Source: Chamaecyparis obtusa
Lineage: Eukaryota > Streptophyta > Pinopsida > Cupressales > Cupressaceae
DNA length: 64,000 bases
Reading direction: 5' to 3'
Assembly: GCA_027943335.1 (NCBI GenBank)
Contig: BSBK01000965.1
Coordinates: 372,001-436,000, forward strand
Notes under the pieces: generated by a model
Told to the model about the DNA's origin: nothing
What the model saw: the letters and a program-made list of their open reading frames with translations, nothing else
Database searches by the model: none
Program-made: the position numbers and the translations under genes
Shown: one piece after another, positions 1 to 11,359 of the stretch
How the letters are laid out: the number at the start of each line of letters is the position of its first letter
How positions within the stretch are numbered: the first letter of the stretch is position 1

Positions 1-27
1 ATGTATTTTTCAAAATTTTCAATATGC

Positions 28-220
28 TAAATCCTCTGAAGGTAACACACATAAGTTTCTAAATCCTGAAGGGACACGCATTTCCAGTTTCAAATATGCT
101 AAATCTTGGAAGGTAACACACATAAGTTGCTAAATCCTGAAAAGACACGCATTCATATGCTAAATCTTCCGAAGGTAACACACATAAGTTGCTAAATCCT
201 GAGGAGACATGCATTTTCAT
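28..220. repeat. Three tandem copies of a ~60-72 bp repeat
   Basis: The phrase GCTAAATC followed by GAAGGTAACACACATAAGTT, then CTAAATCCTGA and GACACGCATT, occurs three times in a row starting near 28, 100 and 157. Units differ by a few substitutions and small length changes. This is a short minisatellite in the internal tail of the retroelement, not coding. Confidence 0.8.
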
Positions 221-748
221 ATTCATAGTGATACAAGAAGGTGGATCTATGAGTATTCCAGAAGCCGTCAGAAGACGCATTACAATTGCAACCACAATTT
301 TTGGGTGAACCTATTGGGCTCTCCCTCCATGGTGATTCATGGTCAGGTGGGCATCTTACTAGGCAAGGTAATCACTATTTTCCCTTTCTCTCTTTTCTAC
401 TTTCATGCTAGTAGGATAGGATCATGAAGCTATGTTATTTATAGTGTTTCTCTTGTCTTTCCTATGTATTCATTTATGCTTTTATGATAGCTTTCCAAAT
501 ATGATATTAGTATGAGAAATATTTCTTAGCAAGGTTTCTTATGCTAATTGATTTGGGTTGTTTAGTACTAACCCTTGTTCTTTTCACACCCTCATGCATG
601 TATGTCGAGTTAGAATCCTTATTCTGCAGGCTCATGTCCTTAACTAAGTGTTATTTTATCTTTTTGTGAATCCACTTGGATCTCTTCTTTCTTCTCCTTT
701 ACCAAGAGTTTGCATCAAGTCCATACTCTTGCTAAAGTAGGGGCTTAA

Positions 749-2486
749 TGTATCATCTTAAAATGGAAGCACTTCCATGTTAAGAGCATTTATCCCTCTG
801 AGTAAGTGGTTTGGGGTGATGTCGAATGCCTTGAATTGATCTTTTCTTTGATCTGGCTTTCTCACCGCTTTCCACTTCTTTTCTGCACTTGATTCCTTCA
901 TTCTAGGTGAAATTAGGGTTAGGATCTCGAGGATTCTCCTTAATTTCCCTCTTCTATGGCTCTATTTTCTAAGTAGGACTTACAAATAGTTCCTCCTAAA
1001 CTTCATCATGTTCATCATAGGATTTTGTGCCTCTCCCTGGCACTCTACCCTGTTCTGGCATCATTTCTAGGTCTTTAGGCACCCCAGGGACATCTTGTTT
1101 CTCACTCTGACTGAGACCCTAAAATCTGTGCCCTTAAGGTCAAATTTGACCTAAAGGGGTCAAAGTTGACCTTGACCCTGACTAGGTCAGGATCAAGCTC
1201 ATCTTTGACCCTTGGTTCAAATTTCAAGGTCCCAGGATCTCTGATTGTCAGGTTTCAGAAATAATTGTTTTTCTGGGTCCACTATTTTGGTCTCTAAAAT
1301 GGTAAACCCTTAAATTATATTTAATTTAGGTCCATTCCTAAAGGGTTGAGGCATAATTGGAATTTAATTCTCCAAGGTGGCCCCTCTAGAGGATTGTGCC
1401 CTAGATCACTATAAAAGGAGGCCTTCCTCTGGCATTTTCTCAATCAAGTTTTCATGCTCAAGCACTCTCAAGCAAGGAGATCAAGAAATCATTTCATCCA
1501 CACTCAAGAAATTTCATGTCCAAGCTCTCAAGGTGATCAAGAAAGCATTCATACAAGCATTCAAGTCCTCTTCTCCATCCAAGTTCTCCATTGAAGATCA
1601 AGGATTCAAGCATTCAAGTCATTGAAGGGATTTGGTTCAAGTATTCAAGATTCATCATTCAAACCCTAGATCTAGCCATCATGATGGTATGATCTTCCTT
1701 CAATATTCTTTGTTCATATTCAAGATCCATTCATCCTTCCCTCAAAGTGGATTCCAATCATACAATCATGGAGGTTTGATTTACATTTATTGATGTTATG
1801 TTCAAGCTTTCATATTAACATACTTGATTACATTTCAAATACAATTTGCATATCCATTGAATATCATAGCTTTGTTGTTAGATCTACTTCTACTACTTGC
1901 TAGCATTCTCCATTTCAATTTCAATATTAAGGTTAATTCCAAACCGGGGTTTGACCAAGGCAAACCCCTCAAATAAAAACAAAAACCCTCTTTTTCTTGC
2001 AGGTACAAGTGCAAAATTTTAGATCTGAGAGCAAATTTGGATACCCTTTTCGAAAAACTTCTGGGAGCTATGAACAAAGTCATAATCAACCTTCAAACAA
2101 AAAATGTAGTATTTGACCTTTTATGAGTGTCAAAATTGACCTCCCTTAGAATTGGAAAAGATTTTTGGGTTTTGTAGATCTCGTAGTTTCAGTTCAAGGG
2201 TGCGAATATCAACAGTTTCTGAGACTGTTTGATAGGGTTTTAAGCAAGTTCTTTTTCAGAGGTAAGTACCTTTATCTCTTCATTTCAACATTAGTCATTT
2301 ACATTTACTTTCCATATCAATATAATTCAAATGTAAGTGTAAAATATTGGTTTTGGGGTCTCTTTTATGTGCAAACCATTGTTCTAGGACCCCATCCATA
2401 TTTTATCCTATACAGTTTGTAATAAATCCTATTTACCTTTGTCTTCTTAGTGTTCTTATCATCCCACTTTGGTGAAAAACATTACC
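749..2486 (+). repeat. 3' LTR (~1.7 kb)
   Basis: It starts TGTATCATCTTAAAATGG right after a polypurine tract. It matches the reverse complement of 44877-46408 at several well separated places: the first 100 bases, a stretch rich in GGTCAA repeats around 1135-1210, and a segment around 1925-2070 containing GGTTTGACCAAGG and GGATACCCTTTTC. A TATA box lies 660 bases in, as expected for a U3 promoter. The far end is diverged, so the stop coordinate is good to about 10 bases. Confidence 0.65.
1410..1416 (+). promoter_or_regulatory. TATA box of the LTR promoter
   Basis: TATAAAA in the context CACTATAAAAGGAGG, inside the LTR and followed 25-40 bases later by a C/A-rich stretch that could be the R start. 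This is the usual layout of a plant LTR promoter. The transcription start is inferred, not visible. Confidence 0.55.
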
Positions 2487-2987
2487 TTTTATAATTCGTA
2501 CTATCTCTCATGTTGGTGTGCATGTATTTATATTAAATAAAATAATTGATGATTAGTTTTGTTAAGGGCTTGTACCTACCAATTGACATACATCTTACAT
2601 CTAGGCATTCCTAATAATTCTGATGTTGTGTCATCTAGGAATATGTTGTGTAGAATTTATTCCTTGTTCTATCACTTCATTTGTAATAGGATAGGATCAT
2701 GGGCTCTTGCTTGATAGTTTTTTGGAAAATAGTTCATTCTCTCACCTAGTCATCATGGTGATTTATCCCTTTACATTTGAAATCTTCTACTTGTGGCACC
2801 TTGTAGAGTGCATTAGCAATGTTGTTATGCATGTTGTTATCAAATCTCATGACTCCTCTCGCATGTGTAGTGATGAGATCAAAACAATGATTGTATTGTT
2901 GTTATATGTTAATGTCTTAAGAAAAACCTTGAGCAATACTCTAAGTTCATATTTTTGCTACTTGTTTTCTTCAATTGAAATTGAAAT

Positions 2988-3023
<36 letters not shown>

Positions 3024-3189
3024 TTGAGATTGTAAAATACTATGTATTTAATTACCACTTGATATTTCAGTTTAGAGTGATTTCCTTTATAATATCACTT
3101 ATTTCTTCTATTCTATGATAAAAATCTTGTTGATTTAAAAAAAAAAGAACATATACAAGTATTAAAAAAAATACACTATTAGTTTGAAA
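2487..3189. other. Intergenic AT-rich sequence between the LTR and the kinase pseudogene
   Basis: No supported gene. The one ORF of about 100 codons here runs into a CA dinucleotide repeat and has no recognisable domain. The missing first exon or N-terminus of the receptor kinase is not found in this stretch. Confidence 0.6.
2991..3021. repeat. (AC)n microsatellite
   Basis: About 15 uninterrupted AC units. Simple dinucleotide repeat, likely length-polymorphic. Confidence 0.98.
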
Positions 3190-6119
3190 AATATTTTTGC
3201 ATGATAGCATTCCACTTGAGCTCGGTCTTCTCACAAGTTTGAAGAACCTCTACTTGGATGTAAATACTCTCACAAGTAACATTCCATCCTCTTTTAAAAA
3301 TATGTCTACCCTAGTTAGATTGGATTTGAGTGAAAATGAGCTTTACGACACAATTGTGAGCTCTTTAGGAGATCTGTTTGCCTTGACTTATCTCAGTTTG
3401 GGAAGAAACCATTTCCAAGGCCCCATTCCTTCCGAATTGGGCATGCTCACTCAAGTGCAAATGCTTTCCCTAGACATAAATAGCTTATTAGGCACCATTC
3501 CTAATTCTTTGGGAAACATTTCTGCCTTGAACTATCTCTCTTTGTGGCATAACAGTCTACACGGCCCCATTCCTCCTGAGTTAGGCATGCAGACCAAAAT
3601 AGTGGAACTTTTTCTTGATGCAAATAACTTATCAGGCAACATTTCCCACTCTTTAACAAATATTTCAAAATTGTGTAGACTATATTTATCTGCAAACCCT
3701 TTAAGGGAACATATTCCATGGGAATTTGACACAAAGCTCTCCAATTTGGAAATCCTTAGTTTATGGAGAAATTAGCTTAACGGAAACATACTGAACTCTT
3801 TGGGAAATTGTTCCCATCTTCAAGAACTTCATTTATACTATAACCAACTTGGGGGAAGAGTTCCAATGGAGCTCGGAAAGTTGAACCTTCTTACCAGACT
3901 TTTCCTACTCACCAATCAACTTATTAGTGACAACAATAACGCATTGGCCTTCCTCACTGCCCTCACAAATTGCTCCCACTTGCAAGAAATAGTAATTGAC
4001 AATAATCAATTCATTGGTGTATTGACCCCATCTATAGGCCAACTATCTTCCGATCTCTACTACTTGAGTTTAGTAAACAATATGATAAGCAGAAGCATGC
4101 CACAACAGATTGTGAATCTGACAAACTTAACTTACTTAAGTTTATCAGGTAATCATTTCAGCGACAATATGCCATCTGGAATTAAAATTTTCCATGTGTT
4201 GGAAAGGTTGTATTTGGGTTGGAAAAAATTAGAGGGAATCATTCCAAGTGAGATAGGTCAAATGCAACATCTCGGACTCAGATCTTAGTCACAACTAGTT
4301 ATCTAGAATAATACCAGGTTCTCTTTGTAACTACTAGTAGCTAAGATGTCTTTTTCTTCAGTACAAAAAACTAAAAGGAAAGATCCCTGTTAGTATGGAG
4401 GGATGCCAAAATTTGGAGCTCCTTGACTTGTCTCACAATAAACTAGTGGGCAGGATACCTAGTGAAGTCATGGCCAGCCTTAGGAACCTACAATTCTACC
4501 TCAACCTTTCATGGAATTCTTTGCAAGGGTCATTGCCACAGGAGATGAGTAAAATTTTAATGGCTCAAGCCATCGATATATCTGGAAATCAACTTAGAGG
4601 GGTCATTCCAAATTCTCTAGGAGACTACACAACACTAGAGACTCTAAATATGTCCCACACCACCTTTTTAGGTGCAATACTAGGTTCACTATCCAATGTG
4701 AAAAATATCCAAGACATGGACCTTTCATTCAATAATATTTTAGGGTGGATTCTAGAAATAGGGTTTTTTTCCAAATAGAAGTGTTGTAACATTGTTAATG
4801 GGGAACCCTGGCCTTTGTGGCCCAAAATATTATTCATTGCCTCCATGCCCCAACCTACCCCCCCACAAAAAGCATTCCCTGCTAAAAATAATAGTCTTAT
4901 CAGTAGTTGGATCCATTGGATTTAATTTATGCTTATTCATTCTAGTAATGCTACGGAGGCATATATTTTCAAGCCAGCTAGTCCCTCACTTGAGCTTTAT
5001 TTTTCAAAGGCTCGGCTACCCAAATTTTTTTTATCAAGATCTTATCATTGCAACATCTAGATTTGATGAGTCAAACTTTCTTGGAGTGGGTAAATTTGGA
5101 TCTGTCTATAAAGGCATCTTGAGGGATGGCAAAATAGTTGCCATCAAAACTCTTAATTTTCAAAATGAAGAAGTTGATAAGAGTTTTAAGAGAGAGTGAA
5201 AATTGTTAGGAAGGATTCAGCACCGTAATCTCATTAGAATCATATGTGCATTTTTCTACCTTGACTTCAAAGGTTTGGTTCTTCAATATGTATCTAATGG
5301 AAGCTTGGTGAAACATTTGCACCCTAACAGAGATGGAGAGGTCTTTTTTAGATTAAGATTGAGTGAGTGTTTGAGCATTGTTGTAGATGTAGCCCATGGC
5401 ATGGAATATTTGCATCATGATTATCCTCTGCAAATTGTGCATTGTGATTTAAAAACCAACAATGTGCTCCTGGATGCCAACATGATAGCTCGTGTGACTA
5501 ATTTTGGTATTTCCCATTTAACTGCTATAAATTCCATAGATTCACTGAGTACATTAACTTTTGCAGTCAGAGGATCCATTGGATATATTGGCCCAGGTAT
5601 GTTTTTCTGAGTTATCTTTATATTAGAATTATCATTTAATTTATTATCTTTTTAATGATTTCATTAATGAAATTGATTGCAGAGTATGGATTGGGTGGGA
5701 ATGTTTCTACCAAGGAAGATGTTTATAGTTATGGAATTCTGATATTAGAGATGGTTACAAGGAGGAGGCCAAGTGATGACATGATTGCGAGAGACATGAA
5801 CTTGCAAAAGTGGGTGAGGTTGACTTTTCCAGATAGATTGGAAGATATTGTGGATAGTGAGTTACTCAAAGATGTGAATGAAAACATGGAAGACAACAAA
5901 TGTCTTCTTTCCTTTATTTATGTTGGTTTGCTAGGCAATGTTGAATTACCAAGAGAGTGACCTTCCATAAGAGATGTGGCCGTTGCCTTGGAGAGGCTAA
6001 AGACATCTTTGATGGGAGGTGCAACTACTTCAAATTTAACATCAACCATATCAGACCTCCTGTGTAATAACACTCCCATAGGAGCAATGGAATTTGCTAG
6101 TCAAAGTTCTACGTCTTAG
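3190..6119 (+). pseudogene. LRR receptor-like Ser/Thr kinase (class XII / FLS2-EFR-like), broken
   Basis: Leucine-rich repeats of the plant extracellular type (LxxNxLxGxIPxxLGNLxxL) run from 3197 to about 4780. They are followed by the LRR cap (GNPGLCG at about 4803), one membrane segment (about 4885-4955) and a kinase domain from about 5040 to 6040. Kinase motifs seen: glycine loop GVGKFGSVYKG, VAIK lysine, HCDLKTNNVLLD (a non-RD kinase, cysteine before the Asp) and a C-terminal SIRDV region. An intron with GT..AG ends (5597-5682) splits the kinase between GP and EYG, the usual position in this family. Breaks: stops near 3772, 4286, 4776, 5197 and 5958, a scrambled stretch around 4286-4394, and DFG changed to NFG (about 5500), which would remove the Mg-binding Asp. 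The signal peptide and first LRRs are missing, so the copy is 5'-truncated. Family members sense microbial or endogenous ligands; this copy cannot encode a full receptor. Confidence 0.9.
5597..5682 (+). other. Spliceosomal intron in the kinase pseudogene
   Basis: Donor CAG|GTATGT and acceptor TTGCAG|AGTAT. Joining the two sides gives an uninterrupted GPEYG, the conserved residues after the activation loop. Length 86 bases, T-rich, and containing in-frame stops, as expected of an intron. Confidence 0.85.
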
Positions 6120-6195
6120 ACATTCATAACTTTAATGAAAAGTTTTATATTTATTTAAGTCCTTTAGCTAGCTAGTCTCAAGTTTGTCTTCTGAC

Positions 6196-6199
6196 ATAG
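6196..6199. other. Left target-site duplication ATAG
   Basis: ATAG immediately before the inverted repeat; the same four bases follow the right inverted repeat at 30008-30011. Confidence 0.7.
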
Positions 6200-6227
6200 G
6201 GGTAAAAGTACAAACATGTGTCACACT
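6200..6227 (+). repeat. Left terminal inverted repeat of the DNA transposon
   Basis: 28 bases from GGGTAAAAGTACA to TGTGTCACACT, matching the inverse of 29980-30007 at 25 of 28 positions. Bases 6200-6390 also match 44687-44850 closely in the same orientation. Confidence 0.8.
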
Positions 6228-7195
6228 TTTATAAAGGAAAAGGATGACAACATGCAAATTTTTCAACTTTAACGACATAAAAGTGGCATTTGTGTTTAGA
6301 ATTTGAAGATGATGTAAATTAATGAAATGTGTAAAGTTTGATGAAGTTTATGCTTATAATTTTTTTTAAAACATTTGAACAAAAATTGACATAGTTTTCT
6401 AATTTTTGAAGTCCATTTTTTTTGTTGCTGAAATATGCTGAAAATCTAGGGTCTAGTTCCCACCAAAAAATTATATGCAAATAATATTTTTTTCCTCTGA
6501 TTTTAGAATATGTTTTAGATGACATGTATAGCTAGTACATAAAAAAAGAAAAATTAGATTTCAGTATATATTTTGTCTGTTATAACCATCCAAAGTTGGC
6601 GTTATCTGAAATTAACAGTTTTTTGTTCCCACCAAATTTTCCCTATCAAATCTACACCATTAAAAAAAATTATATATTCTTGAAGAGGACTCTCATCTCT
6701 ATTGTTCAATATAAAGTTTAAATTTTTCTGGCATGATTTGTTATTTTTAATTTTTTTCGAACGAGCGTGTTCTTAAATGTTAAAATACCTACTTGAAGTA
6801 TTTTCAACTTATAATATATTATATGAAATCAAAACATAATAAAAATTACATGACCATAATCTTGACTCTGAGCTCTACAAAATAGTATTTTTAGATTTTA
6901 CAGAAATGTAAATTTTGACAGAGAATTTAGATCCAGAAGTGAGAACTTCTGAGAGTCACTTTTTTTTGCTTATTTGGCTGCCACATAAGATTCCACATGG
7001 GTTTGACTGAACTAGTTCCAGCCGGAATGGGTTCGACCAGACCTATTGGTGACCAAACATGGTCTCATGCATGACCAAGCCCCTTAAATCTGAATTTAAA
7101 AAATCTGGCCCATTTTTTAAATAAAATCATTTTTTTATAGATTTATAATAGTTTTTTTGAAATTTATTAATTATTTTAATTTTACTTGCAAGGAG
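6228..7195. other. Left sub-terminal region of the DNA transposon
   Basis: Non-coding and AT-rich. Bases 6970-7075 carry short GC-richer motifs (GCCACATAAGATTCCACATGG, GGGTTCGACCAG) that resemble motifs near the other end at 29870-29965. They are candidate transposase-binding repeats by position; binding is not shown by the sequence. Confidence 0.45.
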
Positions 7196-7989
7196 GTAAG
7201 TTATTTTTATCTTGAGTTCTAATTTATATTTGGGTATTGCATGTCAAGTCTTGATTTAGTGTTTCCAAGTTAAGTGATTCTTTTATATTTTTCACAGGGT
7301 AGTTTACTTGTTTATGGTGTTGCATGCATTGAAACCCTTATTCAGTTTTCTTTATTAAGAGGATTTTGGCTAACATTCAATATACATGTTTATAGATTTT
7401 GGCTCTAAGGTTGAATTGGAGGATTGTGAAAGCTTTGGAAAATTTCAAGGCTATTAGATTGTTCTTTGCACGGTTTATGTCGAGTGGTGGTTTAAGGTAG
7501 GGTTTGAAAACCTTTTTTGCAATTATTCTTTGGAAAATATTGTCTTGATTGTGTCTTCCAGATAGGTTAATGATTTTGGAGTGATTGTATTTTTTTTTCA
7601 TTGTCCTTGAGAAAATTTGCAAGATTAGATTGTTGTGATTTTGTGAATGATAAATATGTATATATTTTTGTTGCTTATGAGCATAAGCTTTTATAGAAAT
7701 GTGTGAGTTTTTCTAGTTAGGGTATTCTATTAATTTGATTATTCGAACCCTTGCTTACTTTCTATCTTTACATGCCTTCAAGAAACCCAATTTTTTTAGG
7801 TTTGCATGTTTTTAAGTCCAGTTTTTTCCCACCAAAAAATTTGAAGTCCATTTTTTATTGGAATATTAAATATAAGAATATTAAATTATTAAGTGTTAAA
7901 ATTTATTTAATATTTAATTATCATGCATAATTATTAATATTTCAGTGTTTTCAAGTTAAGTGATTCTTTATATTTTTCAATTTGAACAG
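7196..7989 (+). other. Candidate 5'-UTR intron of the transposase gene, with duplicated acceptor region
   Basis: Donor GGAG|GTAAGT at 7196 and acceptor TTTGAACAG ending at 7989, nine bases before the ATG. A ~40-base segment ending in an acceptor (GTGTTTCCAAGTTAAGTGAT and onward to TTTCACAG, 7259-7297) is repeated at 7945-7989, so there may be two alternative acceptors or a partial tandem duplication. The use of these sites is inferred. Confidence 0.4.
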
Positions 7990-7997
7990 TTTTTGCA

Positions 7998-9108
7998 ATG
8001 GGGAATAAAAAGAACAAAACAAAAAAATATGATCGAATAAGGGATGACAAAATGAAAGGTCATACAAAACATAATCAAGATCAACCTATTGAAGTTTAGG
8101 AAGAACCTATTGATATTCAAGAAGATGAAATTCAAGCAGAGGAACAAATTGGTAGTTCTAGATGTGAAAACATATCTTTTGGCATGGGCAATTTGATGGA
8201 GATGAATAAGGATTCACTTTTCAGTCAAATTTCATATGAAAAAATGTTATCTGAAAGTACAATTAAAATGCATTGCAAACAACTTTAGGATGAATATTTT
8301 AAAAATAAAAGTATGGTTGGAAAAGCTCAGTTATTTGTTAGGTTATTCAGGAAAAAAGAAATGACTCATGTTTTGGAGTTGTTGGGTGTTGTTAACAAGA
8401 AAAACTCAAGAGACAATGTAAATCGAACAATAGTTAAAAATTTGCAAGATGCATTGAATGACATTAATAACTCAAGTCAAGGAGCTGATTTAAGTACTGC
8501 ATGTAGAGCATTGATGACTACTTTATCTAGTAGGAGGTTGACATAGAGAAAACAAGTACATGCAATTTCTAATTTACTGAATGTATCTAGAAGAACTGTT
8601 CAAAGATATATCAGGAAGAGAAATAAGTTAGATGAAAACATTGAAAAGAATTGGGTAAATATTTGTAGGCTTCTTTGAAAAGACAAAATCTCTAAAGATG
8701 CAAAAAAATTGGTCATTGAATATTGGACTGCTCACTCTCATGTTTCTTCTAATATAAGGGATACAATACAGATGAAAGATGAAGAGACTGGAATGAAAAC
8801 AACACATCCAAAATATTTTATAGATACAACACAAAGTGAATTATTTAAAGCATTCAAGAAAGAATTTTTAGATGTGAAAATATGTCAAAGAATGTTTGAG
8901 AGGTTGCGCCCTTGCTTTGTATGCATAAATAAGGTTCTTGAAACTTGTTTTTATCAAAATCATGTTGAGTTTCATCTATACTTGCAATCATATAAAAAAG
9001 TTATGTCAGTTCTTGATTCAAATATGGTCATCCCTAGAAGTACGACACAATTTGTGAAGTCTATTTTATGTGATAAATTAGAAGATTTAGATGAGTTCAA
9101 AGTATAGT
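7998..9108 (+). pseudogene. DDE-like transposase, N-terminal half (interrupted by LTR insertion)
   Basis: One reading frame from an ATG at 7998 to 9108, crossed by stops near 8097, 8289, 8546 and 8677 and by a TAG at 9105. It begins with a basic, charged segment, then a helix-turn-helix-like segment around 8549-8625 (isoleucine/valine-rich core with SRRTVQRYIRKR, fitting DNA binding). A longer alpha/beta region follows to the insertion point, containing LRPCFVCINK and FHLYLQSYKK. The frame ends exactly at the target duplication of the 9109-18429 element and resumes in phase at 18435. The joined product would be about 890 residues. It has no similarity I recognise to hAT, MULE, CACTA or Harbinger transposases. 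Confidence 0.7.
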
Positions 9109-9207
9109 TGTATACAAGCTTAAAGGGGTGAAAAATACTATATAATTAAATTCCATCAATTAATTAAATTAGCCATGTAAGGGAATAGGTTCACTTTGAT
9201 TCATAAA
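9109..9207 (+). repeat. Rearranged remnant of the 5' LTR
   Basis: TGTA plus TACAAGCTTAAAGGGGTGAA matches the LTR at 17519-17522 joined to 17697 onward, consistent with an internal deletion of about 174 bp. From about 9146 to 9203 the sequence is the reverse complement of LTR bases 17773-17830 (CATGTAAGGGAATAGGTTCA against TGAACCTATTCCCTTACATG). At 9208 it passes directly into a copy of internal sequence. The primer-binding site is lost. Confidence 0.6.
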
Positions 9208-9210
9208 GTT

Positions 9211-9729
9211 AGCTCAATCAGGAGCTAAGCTTCCTCATAATTTTGACACATCAACCTTAATGAAGAATGAGGAAAAACAAAAAGATACATCATCTAAAAA
9301 GCCATCCTTAAGATCAAAGTGCCACCTGCACATACAGAAAAACCATGTATACACAGTAAAGTCACACCTATGACTATTTAAGAAATGCCTGTCAATAAAG
9401 AAGTCACGCCTGTGATATTCTAAGAAATGCCTGGAAAAGATTAAGAAACACCTATCAACAAAGAAAAGCTACCTGCTGACCTGTAGAGCATTGTTTAAGA
9501 ATATTCTAGTACTCGCATATCAATTGTTAGGTCATGCCTACACACTGGCAAGTGACACCCAGAAACAAAGAAGGGAAAACAGTGAGCATTTCCAGAAGGT
9601 TTGGAAAGATTTTGAAATCATTTTTGGATACCCTTTTCAGAGATATTCCTTATCAGTGCAACAAATAGATCATATTCCTGAAAAAGATTTATAATGATGG
9701 AACTATTTGAGAAATGAATCAATCCTATT
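9211..9729 (+). other. Displaced copy of internal coding sequence with short repeats
   Basis: Bases 9216-9320 duplicate 9876-9985 (contains GCTAAGCTTCCTCATAATTT) with few changes. From 9320 to 9480 the sequence has imperfect ~35-40 bp repeats (AAGAAATGCCTG, AAAGTCACACCT / AAGAAGTCACGCCT) that would encode a Pro/Thr/Val/Glu-rich repeat. A 67-codon open segment follows (9491-9694). This looks like a shuffled N-terminal part of the long ORF that follows. Confidence 0.45.
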
Positions 9730-11031
9730 ATGGAGCATAATTATCGAAATCAAGATCAAAATCTCCATTGGAATCAAAATGATGAGGTGTCTGAAGAAGA
9801 AGTTTCAGAAGCAATCCAAGATCCCATGTTTATGGAAATAATGGGATTAATTATGAATAGGGATAAAGAAGCATATTTCATAAAGCTAGCTCAATCGGGA
9901 GCTAAGCTTCCTCATAATTTTGACACATCAACCTTGATGAAGAATGAGGAAAAACAAAAAGATACATCATCTAAAAATCCATCCTTAAGATCAATGTGTC
10001 CTTTTCTTTATAATGATGGGCCATCCATATCTTCATCCTCCTCACAAAAAGAAACATTTAAGAGCAACAAACCTATCTTGGATCAAGGTAAATTTCATGA
10101 TCATCCTATTTGTGATCAAGGTAATAAAGAGTATGAAGAGAAAAGTACCGCTCTCAAGCAAGATCTAATGCACAAGCCTCTATCTAGCAAGGTTTCTCCC
10201 ATAGCTTGTACTCTTTTCATCTTTCGTTCATCTCACAAAGCTTCACAACTATCCAAAATTCCTTCATCAAAGAATGAGCCTAATGATGAGACTTTTCACA
10301 TTGACTATGTCTACCCTCAAGGGCTACCTCTAAAAGAAACCCAAGCTAACTTACATATTGCTACAGATCATTTCCATGCTTCAAAGATCTTGGACCCCAA
10401 AGCTTCATGTACTTCAGTGCCTATTATACCCCTTCAAAAGGATCCTACATTATTCTTCCAAACATCTACCTTGTTCTTAGAGGTGGCTCCATGTTAAGAG
10501 GATAATCCAAAGAGAAAAGAAACAAATATCAATAAAGATCAAGATCAAGATTCTATACAATCCCCTCCCATATTTGATGAAGGTCCCATATCTATAGAAC
10601 CCTGTGATGATCCCCTTGCATCCTTTCATGTCTTCCAAGATGATATCCTTCCATTCCAAGAACCAAATATCCTTCCAAGTTCCATATTTTCTCCACTTCC
10701 CAAGCAAGATCAAGATACCCCTTCCACAATTTCCAATGAACATATTGAAAATCAAGAGAAAAATACCCTCTCTACACCATTTGAAGATCCTTGTCAAGAT
10801 CAAAGTATCCTATCATTTTATTGTCATATTCCTCTATGTTCACCTCAAGAAACCATCATTCTTCCAAATCCCTTGCAAGATAATAAATACCTTCACACTT
10901 TAGTTGATCCTATCAAATGTGTTCCTATCAAAGCTATTCATGAGCCTATGGGCATAAAGATAAGTCTTAAAGATGAGAAACTGGGCAATGCAGCTCTTTT
11001 CAAAGATATTGATATCCCTTTCACACCTTAT
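9730..11031 (+). pseudogene. Long unknown ORF of the non-autonomous element, part 1
   Basis: One frame from the ATG at 9730 to the insertion point at 11031, with a single stop (TAA at 10495-10497). The product begins acidic (NDEVSEEEVSEAIQDP), then FMEIMGLIMNRDKEAYFIKL. After that it is low-complexity Ser/Pro/Lys/Asp with recurring DQGK/DQD/PILDQ-type and ILP/LPSS phrases. No retroviral zinc knuckle, protease or polymerase motif is seen. Base composition is uniform with part 2 after the 11032-13627 insertion, and the frame continues there. It may be a gag-like structural protein or an element-specific accessory protein; I do not recognise it. Confidence 0.5.
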
Positions 11032-11359
11032 TGTTAGATTAGGTGAAAAACTAATCTCCTAAGAACACTTGCATGCATAACCCTATCACATGGAAGAAGC
11101 AAAGCACAAAAGGCAAGAAAAATCTATGGAGGCCAAAAAGCTAAAGACATCATATGCACATTCAAAAGAACAATCTATTATGAACAATGCATTGAGTTTC
11201 TGAAAAATACAAAGAGGGAATCCTTATAAAAGGATACCGAAACCCTAAAGGAGAAAACCCTAAAGAATAATAAAAATCCTAAGTCTAACTTAAGTGTAGA
11301 GAATAATAGACTAATAATTAAATAAATAAATTATTAACTATAATGTGACTACTCTAACA
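11032..11359 (-). repeat. LTR (left copy; 3' LTR in element orientation)
   Basis: TGTTAGATTAGG to CTACTCTAACA. It matches 13300-13627 over the whole length with about a dozen substitutions. Contains TTATAAAAGGATACCG on the + strand, and inverted ends TGTTAGA/TCTAACA. Confidence 0.92.

Larger units (their letters stand above)
1..2486 (+). mobile_element. 3' end of an LTR retrotransposon (internal tail plus 3' LTR)
   Basis: Bases 1-748 look like the non-coding 3' internal tail of an LTR element; no long ORF is present. A purine-rich tract (AGTAGGGGCTTAA, about 736-748) directly precedes a TG that begins a long block (749 to about 2486). That block is matched, in inverse orientation and diverged, by 44877-46408, where a similar purine tract with GGGGGCTTAA also precedes the block. 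This polypurine tract plus LTR arrangement on both sides is what identifies the element. The 5' part lies outside the window, so no clade can be given. The right boundary is approximate because the end is diverged. Confidence 0.65.

Noticed and set aside
28..220. Possible CRISPR array
   Set aside because: Direct repeats are contiguous and diverged with no unique spacers of constant length; plant nuclear DNA.
2707..3027. 106-codon ORF before the kinase pseudogene as a gene or its signal peptide exon
   Set aside because: It ends in a His/Thr run made by the AC microsatellite, has no LRR N-terminal cap and is hydrophobic only by T-richness.
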